9,957 bases of DNA from Candidatus Aminicenantota bacterium (GTDB lineage: Bacteria > Acidobacteriota > Aminicenantia > S016-38): contig JAMOUL010000152.1 in assembly GCA_027062035.1 (NCBI GenBank), positions 1-9,957 on the forward strand, given 5' to 3'. Below, one piece after another: positions 1 through 5,448 of this stretch. Within the stretch, counting starts at the first letter, position 1. Every line of letters starts with the position of its first letter. The position numbers were made by a program, and so were the translations under genes. The notes under the pieces are model-generated. The model worked only from the letters and a program-made list of their open reading frames with translations, had not been told where the DNA came from and made no database searches.

Positions 1-37
1 TTGACAAATAATTTTTATTGATATAGAATAATTTTAG
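1..37 (+). promoter_or_regulatory. Sigma70-type promoter of fprA with Fur/PerR-like box
   Basis: A perfect -35 TTGACA (1-6) lies 17 bp before TAGAAT (24-29, five of six to TATAAT), so transcription should start near base 36 and give a leader of about 80 nt. An imperfect 7-1-7 inverted repeat, ATAGAAT-A-ATTTTAG (23-37), overlaps the -10. It matches the PerR-type pattern TTATAAT-N-ATTATAA at 10 of 14 arm positions. The promoter is seen directly. The operator is a weak inference, because AT-rich DNA gives such matches easily. The promoter begins at the window edge, so upstream elements are unknown. Confidence 0.7.
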
Positions 38-73
38 ATTATGAAAAGTTTCAATCCATTGATTTCAGATTTT

Positions 74-113
74 TTAGTTCCTAACATATTAATAGATAGA
101 ACTAATAGGAGGT
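74..113 (+). promoter_or_regulatory. Leader hairpin abutting the fprA ribosome-binding site
   Basis: TTAGTTC (74-80) and GAACTAA (99-105) are perfectly complementary with an 18-nt loop. The stem ends just before the Shine-Dalgarno sequence AGGAGGT (107-113). A competing 5-bp pairing, TCCTA (79-83) with TAGGA (106-110), would cover the ribosome-binding site. The stems are short and AT-rich, so a regulatory role is uncertain. Confidence 0.3.
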
Positions 114-117
114 AATC

Positions 118-1302
118 ATGTCAGTTATTGAAATTAAAAAGGGGATTTATTCGGTAGGTGCTATTCACTGGGACAGGAGATTGTTTGACGAACTTGTTCC
201 AACTCCCGATGGCACAACCTATAATGCATATCTAATAAAGGGTAGCGAAAAAACCGCACTAATAGACACTGTGGACCCTGAAAAAACACATATTCTTATC
301 CGTAATTTAAAGCACCTCAATGTGAAAAGGATCGATTATGTCATAGCCAATCATGCTGAACAGGACCATTCCGGAAGCATCCCGACTATTCTTGAAATGT
401 ATCCCGAGGCAAAGGTGGTAACCAATGCCAAATGCAAGGGTATGCTCATGGACCTTCTAACAATACCGGAAGAAAGGTTTATGGTAATAAAGGACAGGGA
501 AAGCATATCTCTGGGAGACAGGACCCTTCAATTTATTTTCGCTCCCTGGGTCCACTGGCCGGAGACAATGTTTACTTACTTAGAGGAGGATAGAATTCTC
601 TTTACCTGCGACCTTTTTGGCTCCCATTTTGCGACTTCAAGGCTCTACGCAAATGAGGACGAAAAGGTCCTGGAGGACGCCAAGAGATACTATGCAGAAA
701 TAATGATGCCCTTCAGGGTTCAGATTAAAAAATACCTGGACTGGGTGGAGGAACTTTCTCCGGAGATCATTGCCCCCAGCCATGGTCCTCTATGGAAAAA
801 TCCGGATTTTATAATCCGTGCCCACAGGGAATGGGTATCAGATTCCTTTAAAAACATAGTATTAATCCCTTACATTTCAATGCACCACAGCACAAAGCAA
901 ATGGTTGAATACCTGGCTGATGCACTTGTGGAAAGGGGAATTGAAGTATCATTATTCAACCTCACGGTAACGGATATAGGAAAATTTGCAATTGCCCTTG
1001 TAGATGCTCCTACCATGGTACTCGGCGCGCCTACAGTTCTCGTGGGGACTCATCCGGCTGCTATATATGCAGCGTATCTTACAAATGCTTTAAGGCCAAA
1101 ATTGAAGTATGTGGGGATCATAGGCTCTTACGGCTGGGGTGGGAAAGCAGTGGATCACATAAAGGCTCAGCTTTCGTCTCTCAGGGTAGAACTATTTGAG
1201 CCAGTACTCAGCAAGGGAGTTCCCGGAGATGAGGATTTTAAAAATCTCGATAAACTGGCTGAAGAAATTCTAAAAAAACATAAAGAACTGGGATTGAAAT
1301 AA
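118..1302 (+). CDS. fprA: Flavodiiron protein (A-type flavoprotein, O2/NO reductase)
   Basis: This cytoplasmic enzyme should reduce O2 to water, and possibly NO to N2O, with electrons from rubredoxin. The N-terminal metallo-beta-lactamase-like domain (about 1-245) carries the diiron ligands: H79, E81, D83 and H84 in NHAEQDHSG, then H146, D165 (TCDLFG) and H222 (PSHGP). The C-terminal flavodoxin domain (about 246-394) has a modified FMN phosphate loop SMHHST (254-259), GAPT (303-306) and GSYGWGGKA (336-344). At 394 residues it is the normal length of a class A protein with no extra C-terminal domains. The start is fixed by AGGAGGT 5 nt upstream. It is the first gene after the promoter, and its probable electron donors (flavin-reductase protein and rubredoxin) lie downstream at 4757-5441. 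The family assignment is firm; O2 versus NO preference cannot be read from the sequence. Confidence 0.96.
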   Translation: MSVIEIKKGIYSVGAIHWDRRLFDELVPTPDGTTYNAYLIKGSEKTALIDTVDPEKTHILIRNLKHLNVKRIDYVIANHAEQDHSGSIPTILEMYPEAKVVTNAKCKGMLMDLLTIPEERFMVIKDRESISLGDRTLQFIFAPWVHWPETMFTYLEEDRILFTCDLFGSHFATSRLYANEDEKVLEDAKRYYAEIMMPFRVQIKKYLDWVEELSPEIIAPSHGPLWKNPDFIIRAHREWVSDSFKNIVLIPYISMHHSTKQMVEYLADALVERGIEVSLFNLTVTDIGKFAIALVDAPTMVLGAPTVLVGTHPAAIYAAYLTNALRPKLKYVGIIGSYGWGGKAVDHIKAQLSSLRVELFEPVLSKGVPGDEDFKNLDKLAEEILKKHKELGLK

Positions 1303-1330
1303 ATAAAACAAGAAATAAAGGAGGTAAAAA

Positions 1331-1972
1331 ATGGAAGGAAGGTTTCCATTAATTGGAGAAAAATTTCCGGAATTAGAGGTAATAACAACCCACGGGAAAA
1401 TTAAACTTCCCGATCACTATGCAGGAAAATGGTTCATACTGTTCAGCCATCCAGCTGACTTTACTCCTGTGTGCACAACTGAGTTCGTGGCTTTTCAGAA
1501 ACGCTACGACGAATTCAAGAAACTCAATACAGAGCTGATAGGTCTCAGTATAGATCAGGTATTTTCCCACATTAAATGGGTTCAGTGGATAAAGGAGAAC
1601 CTGAACATTGAGATCAAATTTCCTGTGATCGCAGACGACACCGGCCAGGTATCCGGCAAACTGGGTCTCATTCATCCGGGAAAGGGAACCAACACTGTAA
1701 GGGCAGTTTTCATCGTAGACCCCAAGGGCTTCATAAGGGCAATCCTGTACTATCCCCAGGAACTTGGAAGAAACATGGATGAAATCCTGAGAATGATAAG
1801 GGGATTCCAGGTCTCAGAAAAGTATGGAGTAGCAATACCTGCCAACTGGCCCAATAACGAACTCGTGGGAGACGAAGTAATAGTACCACCTGCCATGACG
1901 GAAAAGGACGCAGAGGAAAGGACCAAGAAGTACGACTGTTTCGACTGGTGGTTCTGCCACAAGAAAGTCTGA
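1331..1972 (+). CDS. Peroxiredoxin, Prx6/archaeal C-x5-C type, cytoplasmic
   Basis: This thiol peroxidase reduces H2O2 and organic hydroperoxides. The active site is PADFTPVCTT with peroxidatic C48 and T45; R124 (TVRAVF) fits the conserved arginine. The C-terminal arm holds C203 and C209 in CFDWWFC. That C-x5-C spacing is the one used by archaeal enzymes such as the Aeropyrum pernix thioredoxin peroxidase, so C203 or C209 is the probable resolving cysteine. Length, 213 residues, is normal for the Prx6 group, and there is no signal peptide. AAAGGAGGT (1317-1325) precedes the ATG. It follows fprA by 28 nt, presumably in the same transcript. Residues 19-84 are encoded by DNA almost identical to the next gene. 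The in vivo electron donor is not evident from the sequence. Confidence 0.96.
   Translation: MEGRFPLIGEKFPELEVITTHGKIKLPDHYAGKWFILFSHPADFTPVCTTEFVAFQKRYDEFKKLNTELIGLSIDQVFSHIKWVQWIKENLNIEIKFPVIADDTGQVSGKLGLIHPGKGTNTVRAVFIVDPKGFIRAILYYPQELGRNMDEILRMIRGFQVSEKYGVAIPANWPNNELVGDEVIVPPAMTEKDAEERTKKYDCFDWWFCHKKV
1385..1581 (+). repeat. Near-identical 197-bp block, copy 1 (in cytoplasmic peroxiredoxin)
   Basis: This stretch aligns without gaps to 2224-2420 in the next gene, offset 839 bp. It has six differences (1489, 1492, 1510, 1528, 1549, 1555), all silent third-position changes, and a 104-bp run from 1385 to 1488 is identical. Both flanks diverge at once, including many synonymous changes downstream. 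A recent gene-conversion tract is the likeliest reading. Confidence 0.9.
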
Positions 1973-1990
1973 ATATACAGGGTAAAACCA

Positions 1991-2021
1991 GGGGGCGGGT
2001 TTCCGCCCCCATGATTTTTTT
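1991..2021 (+). terminator. Hairpin plus T-tract between the two peroxiredoxin genes
   Basis: GGGGGCGG (1991-1998) and CCGCCCCC (2003-2010) form a perfect 8-bp GC stem with a GTTT loop. A run of seven T starts 4 nt after the stem (2015-2021). This is a plausible intrinsic terminator, probably partial. The next gene's ribosome-binding site begins immediately after the T-tract and no clear promoter lies between, so it may attenuate expression or act as a processing boundary. Confidence 0.65.
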
Positions 2022-2034
2022 AAGGAGGTGAAGC

Positions 2035-2832
2035 ATGAAGCTTAAACATTTAGCCATACTTTTCGCTGTAATCGCCCTTATAGCAATGCCTGTCCTTGGA
2101 CAGGGAAAGGGCAAAAAAATGGCCAAAAAGGAAATTAAGGTTATGAAAATGATGATGCATGGGTCCATGATGCAACCAAGGATGCCACTGATAGGCGACA
2201 AATTTCCTGCCATGAAAGTCCAGACAACCCACGGGAAAATTAAACTTCCCGATCACTATGCAGGAAAATGGTTCATACTGTTCAGCCATCCAGCTGACTT
2301 TACTCCTGTGTGCACAACTGAGTTCGTAGCCTTTCAGAAACGCTACGATGAATTCAAGAAACTCAACACAGAGCTGATAGGTCTCAGCATAGACCAGGTA
2401 TTTTCCCACATTAAATGGGTGGAATGGATCAACAGGAATCTAAAGGTAAAAATACAGTTTCCTATAATTGCAGATGACACGGGAAAGGTAGCCCACAAAC
2501 TCGGGCTTATTCACCCCAAGAAGGGAGCTACAACAGTAAGGGGAGTTTTCATTGTAGATCCCAAGGGCATAATCAGGGCAATCCTTTATTATCCTCAGGA
2601 ACTCGGAAGAAATATGGACGAAATTCTGAGGATGGTCAAAGCTCTTCAAATCTCCGATGCCAACGGAGTGGCAATGCCTGCAAACTGGCCTAAAAACGAA
2701 CTTATTAAGGATAAGGTCATTGTTCCTCCAGCCTCTTCCTGCCAGGAAAAGATGAAAAGACTCGAGGATCAGAAAAAGGGATTGCACAGGTGTTTTGATT
2801 GGTGGTTCTGCTATAAAAAGTTAAAATATTAA
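2035..2832 (+). CDS. Exported peroxiredoxin with Met/His-rich linker
   Basis: This is a second Prx6-like peroxidase, predicted to act outside the cytoplasmic membrane. The N-terminus (KLKH, then a hydrophobic core at about 6-20, then VLG-QG) looks like a signal peptidase I signal with cleavage near G22; no lipobox cysteine is seen. Residues 23-50 form a basic, Met/His-rich linker containing KVMKMMMHGSMMQPRM. The Prx domain follows (about 51-265), with peroxidatic C93 in PVCTT and the terminal CFDWWFC pair C253 and C259. An additional C236 is absent from the neighbour. It shares the peroxidase core with the cytoplasmic copy but is otherwise clearly diverged. AAGGAGGTG (2022-2030) sets the start. 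How a non-cytoplasmic enzyme would be re-reduced is unknown. The signal peptide is read from the sequence, not predicted by software. Confidence 0.9.
   Translation: MKLKHLAILFAVIALIAMPVLGQGKGKKMAKKEIKVMKMMMHGSMMQPRMPLIGDKFPAMKVQTTHGKIKLPDHYAGKWFILFSHPADFTPVCTTEFVAFQKRYDEFKKLNTELIGLSIDQVFSHIKWVEWINRNLKVKIQFPIIADDTGKVAHKLGLIHPKKGATTVRGVFIVDPKGIIRAILYYPQELGRNMDEILRMVKALQISDANGVAMPANWPKNELIKDKVIVPPASSCQEKMKRLEDQKKGLHRCFDWWFCYKKLKY
2224..2420 (+). repeat. Near-identical 197-bp block, copy 2 (in exported peroxiredoxin)
   Basis: Partner of the block at 1385-1581, with six synonymous differences. It encodes the peroxidatic-cysteine half of the Prx fold, from TTHGK to IKWV. Confidence 0.9.
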
Positions 2833-2843
2833 TTGTAATTAAT
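2828..2843. repeat. AT-only 16-bp inverted repeat at the exported Prx stop
   Basis: ATTAATT-GT-AATTAAT is a perfect 7-2-7 palindrome overlapping the stop codon. It could be an operator for the rubrerythrin gene, but no convincing -35/-10 pair accompanies it. AT-only palindromes arise readily by chance. Confidence 0.25.
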
Positions 2844-2848
2844 TTTAT

Positions 2849-2875
2849 GGGAAAGGGGATAGTTCCCCCTTTCCC
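2849..2875 (+). other. Intercistronic hairpin upstream of rubrerythrin
   Basis: GGGAAAGGGG (2849-2858) pairs perfectly with CCCCTTTCCC (2866-2875), giving a 10-bp stem and 7-nt loop. No T-run follows, so it is not a standard intrinsic terminator; it may stabilise or partition the mRNA. Its right-arm CCCCCTT (2865-2871) could alternatively pair with the G-rich ribosome-binding site of the next gene (AAGGGGG, 2884-2890). Confidence 0.6.
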
Positions 2876-2895
2876 TCAAAAACAAGGGGGGTCAA

Positions 2896-3402
2896 ATGAA
2901 AAAAATGACTGAAAAAGCCCTGCAGGATGCCTTTGCAGGGGAATCAATGGCACACATGAAGTATATGATTTTCAGCGAAATAGCTGAAAAGGAAGGCTTC
3001 AAGAACATCGCAAGGCTCTTTAGAGCGATAGCCTACGCCGAACTTGTGCACGCTAAAAATCATGCCAGAAACCTTGGATATATTAAGGACACCAAGGAAA
3101 ATCTCCTGACCGGGATAGAGGGGGAAAAATTCGAAATAGAGGAAATGTATCCTGCATACGATGCCATAGCGAAACTTCAGGAGGAAAAGGGAGCCGAACG
3201 CTCCATTCACTATGCCATAGAAGCTGAAAAAATACACATGGATCTCTATAGAAGCGCAAGGGAAGAGGTTGAACACGGAAAGGATATGGATATCTCAGAT
3301 ATTTACATATGTCCTGTCTGCGGCTATACGTTCGTTGGAAATAATCCACCGGACAAATGTCCTGTATGTGGGCTTCCAAAGGAAAAATTTCTAAAATTTT
3401 AA
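2896..3402 (+). CDS. rbr: Rubrerythrin (NADH/rubredoxin peroxidase)
   Basis: This cytoplasmic peroxidase reduces H2O2 to water at a non-haem diiron site. The N-terminal ferritin-like four-helix domain (about 1-135) shows E16, the E49-x-x-H52 pair, a glutamate-rich segment around 78-83, and E111-x-x-H114. The C-terminal rubredoxin-like domain binds one iron through C139-x-x-C142 and C155-x-x-C158 (CPVCGYTF and CPVCGLPKEKF). The order (ferritin then rubredoxin) and length of 168 residues are those of classical rubrerythrin rather than the reversed form. The ribosome-binding site AAGGGGGGT is unusually G-rich compared with the neighbours. The superoxide reductase gene follows 15 nt later, whose product peroxide rubrerythrin would remove. 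Confidence 0.97.
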   Translation: MKKMTEKALQDAFAGESMAHMKYMIFSEIAEKEGFKNIARLFRAIAYAELVHAKNHARNLGYIKDTKENLLTGIEGEKFEIEEMYPAYDAIAKLQEEKGAERSIHYAIEAEKIHMDLYRSAREEVEHGKDMDISDIYICPVCGYTFVGNNPPDKCPVCGLPKEKFLKF

Positions 3403-3417
3403 TAAAGGAGGGAAAAA

Positions 3418-3801
3418 ATGAAAGATTTTAAGGAATTACTCCAGTCAGGAGATTGGAAAGGAGAAAAACACGTCCCTTCCATTGAAATTAAGAGCAAGGG
3501 AGAAAAGGTAACGGTAGAAGTTGGAGTCGGTAAGGAAATACCGCATCCCAACACCACCGAACACCATATTAGCTGGATCGAAGTCTACTTCCTCCCTGAA
3601 GGCGAAAAGTTTCCTTACCTTATAGGTAAATATGAATTTACTGCCCATGGAGCATCTACTCAGGGACCTAACACAGGAGGAGTTTATACCGAACCCTGGG
3701 TTACTATAACCTTTAAAACAGAAAAACCGGGCACCATATATGCCCTTTCCTATTGCAATATACACGGATTGTGGACTAACTCTGCGGACCTCAAACTCTG
3801 A
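3418..3801 (+). CDS. sor: Superoxide reductase, one-iron (neelaredoxin type)
   Basis: This enzyme reduces superoxide to H2O2 without making O2, which suits an anaerobe. The catalytic Fe(His)4(Cys) centre is complete: H18, H43, H49, C113 and H116 (YCNIHGLW), with E16 and K17 in the GEKHVP loop, where the family has its sixth-ligand Glu and catalytic Lys. At 127 residues it lacks the N-terminal desulforedoxin domain of two-iron desulfoferrodoxins. The spacing of ligands matches the Pyrococcus-type enzyme, shifted by two residues. AAAGGAGGG lies before the ATG. It sits between rubrerythrin and a ferritin-like gene. Electrons would come from a rubredoxin such as that at 5277-5441. Confidence 0.97.
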   Translation: MKDFKELLQSGDWKGEKHVPSIEIKSKGEKVTVEVGVGKEIPHPNTTEHHISWIEVYFLPEGEKFPYLIGKYEFTAHGASTQGPNTGGVYTEPWVTITFKTEKPGTIYALSYCNIHGLWTNSADLKL

Positions 3802-3806
3802 GGAGG
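3801..3806 (+). promoter_or_regulatory. Ribosome-binding site that decides the ferritin-like start
   Basis: AGGAGG overlaps the last base of the superoxide reductase stop codon and is 5 nt before ATG 3812. It selects that ATG over the in-frame ATG at 3740, which lies inside the preceding gene. Confidence 0.85.
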
Positions 3807-3811
3807 AAAAA

Positions 3812-4306
3812 ATGCAACTTGAATCTTTTACCCTGGAAGAGCTTCTACTTACCGCGCTGAAATCCGAAATAGAGAGCAGAGACATCTATAAAAAAATTTC
3901 CATGGCAGTTTCCAACGCACTCCTTAAGGATAGATTCGAATTTCTCGCAGGGGAAGAAGAAAAACACAGAGAATTTATAGAACACATTTATAAAGGAAAA
4001 TTTCCTGATCGTGAGATAAAACTGCCTGATAAAACGCCTGTACCTCTTCCTGAAGTAAAATTTGAAACGGAGGACGTACCCTTAAGCGAAATTCTCGATC
4101 AATCAATGAAGGCAGAGCTGGCAGCCCACGATTTTTACAAAGCACTTGCGGAAAAATTTCCTGAGGACAGGGAGGTCAGAAAAACGCTACTATTCTTCTC
4201 TTCCATGGAGATGGGACACTACCAGCTCCTGAAACTGGAACGTGAAAATATAGAAAGATTTGAAGAATGGGAAGAATTTAACCCTATGGTTCACATAGGG
4301 GCTTAA
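3812..4306 (+). CDS. Ferritin-like diiron protein without rubredoxin domain
   Basis: The 164-residue protein is a two-half ferritin-like (rubrerythrin-superfamily) fold. Diiron-type residues are E19, E49-x-x-H52 (EEKH) in the first half and E102 (KAELAAH) with E133-x-x-H136 (EMGH) in the second. The halves are joined by a proline-rich linker (about 65-90: DREIKLPDKTPVPLPEV). The C-terminus ends NPMVHIGA. There is no C-x-x-C rubredoxin module, so it resembles the stand-alone erythrin-like or 'ferritin family' proteins whose activity may be peroxidase, oxidase or iron binding. It directly follows superoxide reductase and precedes a bacterioferritin-like gene, which suggests oxidative-stress or iron duty. 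The exact function is not known; the fold assignment is firm. Confidence 0.88.
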   Translation: MQLESFTLEELLLTALKSEIESRDIYKKISMAVSNALLKDRFEFLAGEEEKHREFIEHIYKGKFPDREIKLPDKTPVPLPEVKFETEDVPLSEILDQSMKAELAAHDFYKALAEKFPEDREVRKTLLFFSSMEMGHYQLLKLERENIERFEEWEEFNPMVHIGA

Positions 4307-4325
4307 ACTTTTAGGAGGTGAAAAA

Positions 4326-4745
4326 ATGGCATCAAAGGAATTAATGGATTTATTGAACGAGGCTATTGCAAGGGAAATCCAGGTCTCTATTCAATACATG
4401 TGGCAACATGTTCTCTGGAAGGGAGTTAAGGGATTTGCAGTAAAGGAAGAATTCGAAAAGATAGCCATAGAGGAAATGAAACATGCAGAAGCTATAGCTG
4501 AAAGGCTCGCCTATCTTGGCGGAAAACCGACGACCAAACCGGCACCAATTTTTGTAGGAGACTCCCTCAAGGAAATGCTCCAACAGGATGTAAAGGATGA
4601 GGAAAACGCAATTCAACTTTACAGAAAGATCATCCACAAGGCCCAGGAAGAGGAGGACTTTACAACTGCAAGGCTCTTCAGAAAAATCCTGCAGGATGAA
4701 GAGGAACACCACGACACATTTTCAGGACTTTTAGAAGACCTGTAA
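4326..4745 (+). CDS. Bacterioferritin-like iron-storage protein
   Basis: This 139-residue four-helix ferritin-like protein should oxidise Fe(II), using O2 or H2O2, and store the iron. Its diiron ligands fit the bacterioferritin pattern: E17, E50 and H53 (EEMKHAE), E93, and E126 with H129 (DEEEHHD). M51 next to E50 corresponds to the haem-binding Met of bacterioferritin. However, the EMKHA motif also occurs in Dps-like ferritins of archaea and anaerobes, so haem binding is only possible. The protein is about 20 residues shorter than E. coli Bfr. AGGAGGTG precedes the start. It belongs to the run of iron-handling genes from rubrerythrin onward. A Dps-like cage is the main alternative. Confidence 0.86.
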   Translation: MASKELMDLLNEAIAREIQVSIQYMWQHVLWKGVKGFAVKEEFEKIAIEEMKHAEAIAERLAYLGGKPTTKPAPIFVGDSLKEMLQQDVKDEENAIQLYRKIIHKAQEEEDFTTARLFRKILQDEEEHHDTFSGLLEDL

Positions 4746-4756
4746 TCCCTGAGAAA

Positions 4757-5263
4757 ATGGATACTAAGGTTCTTCATAAAATTTCATATGGTCTTTATAT
4801 AGTAAGTTCTTTCGATGGTCAAAAACTTAATGGGCAAATAGCCAACACGGTCTTTCAGGTGACATCCACTCCACCGAGAATAGCGGTCTGTCTAAATAAA
4901 GAAAATCTAACCCATAGCCTTGTGGAAAAAAGCGGGGTTCTTTCCATATCAATCCTGGAGCAGGACACCCCCTTTAAGTTCATCGGACTCTTCGGATTTC
5001 GATCTGGAAGGGAAATAGACAAATTCGCTGGGTTAAATTACAAAACAGGAAAAACAGGAGCACCCATTGTTATGGATTACGCCCTTGCTTATATGGAAAT
5101 CAAGGTAACAATGAAGGCCGATGCAGATACTCATACCTTATTTATTGGAACCCTGGAAGACGCCCGTATTCTCAAAGAAGGAACGCCTCTCACCTACGAT
5201 TATTATCACAGGGTATTAAAGGGAAAGGCCCCCAAAACAGCACCCACTTATATAAAGGAATAA
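4757..5263 (+). CDS. Flavin reductase-domain protein, Hrb-like NAD(P)H:rubredoxin donor
   Basis: This FMN-binding protein of the flavin reductase-like (split-barrel) family has 168 residues. The conserved core is KISYGLYIVSS (8-18) and NGQIANTVFQVTSTPP (25-40), followed by IAVCLNKENLTH (42-53). These closely resemble my recollection of the N-terminal part of Moorella high-molecular-weight rubredoxin (Hrb), which passes NAD(P)H electrons to FprA. In Hrb the rubredoxin is fused at the C-terminus. Here the protein stops after GKAPKTAPTYIKE, and a separate rubredoxin gene starts 13 nt later. The ribosome-binding site is weak (only GAG near 4751), unlike almost all neighbours, and the gap from the previous stop is 11 nt, so translational coupling is possible. 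The start is supported by the family-typical N-terminus. Pyridine-nucleotide use is inferred. Confidence 0.88.
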   Translation: MDTKVLHKISYGLYIVSSFDGQKLNGQIANTVFQVTSTPPRIAVCLNKENLTHSLVEKSGVLSISILEQDTPFKFIGLFGFRSGREIDKFAGLNYKTGKTGAPIVMDYALAYMEIKVTMKADADTHTLFIGTLEDARILKEGTPLTYDYYHRVLKGKAPKTAPTYIKE

Positions 5264-5276
5264 AAGGAGGGAAAAA

Positions 5277-5441
5277 ATGAAAAAATACGTTTGCACGGTT
5301 TGTGGATATATTTATGACCCTGCAGAGGGAGACCCTGAAAACGGAGTACAGCCAGGAACTCCCTTTGAACAGGTCCCTGAGGATTGGGTTTGTCCCGTCT
5401 GTGGCGCATCAAAGGACCTTTTTGAAGAGGTGGAAGAATAA
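5277..5441 (+). CDS. rub: Rubredoxin
   Basis: This 54-residue one-electron carrier starts MKKYVCTVCGYIYDP and ends at TAA 5439-5441. Iron is bound by C6-x-x-C9 and C39-x-x-C42 (WVCPVCG), and the aromatic core Y4, Y11, Y13, F30 and W37 is intact. AAAAGGAGGG precedes the ATG. It follows the flavin-reductase gene by 13 nt, so the pair reproduces the domain order of Hrb. Likely electron acceptors in this locus are FprA, rubrerythrin and superoxide reductase. The segment just after its stop (5449-5467) is complementary to the start of cydA. Confidence 0.97.
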   Translation: MKKYVCTVCGYIYDPAEGDPENGVQPGTPFEQVPEDWVCPVCGASKDLFEEVEE

Positions 5442-5448
5442 AACGAAG

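Noticed and set aside
1731..2213. Long minus-strand open frame (160 codons) across the peroxiredoxins
   Set aside because: It runs antisense to two clear genes and the intergenic hairpin, and its low-complexity translation matches no family I recognise. Other minus-strand frames are shadows for the same reason.
1385..2420. Mobile element or insertion sequence behind the duplicated block
   Set aside because: Both copies are in-frame inside orthologous parts of two intact genes, with no terminal repeats or transposase.
2849..2875. Intrinsic terminator after the exported peroxiredoxin
   Set aside because: The stem is good but no T-run follows on the + strand, nor a convincing one on the minus strand. 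Listed as a hairpin only.
3740..3811. Upstream in-frame ATG that would extend the ferritin-like protein by 24 residues into the superoxide reductase gene
   Set aside because: The extension has no ribosome-binding site and no resemblance to the family, while ATG 3812 has AGGAGG at ideal spacing.
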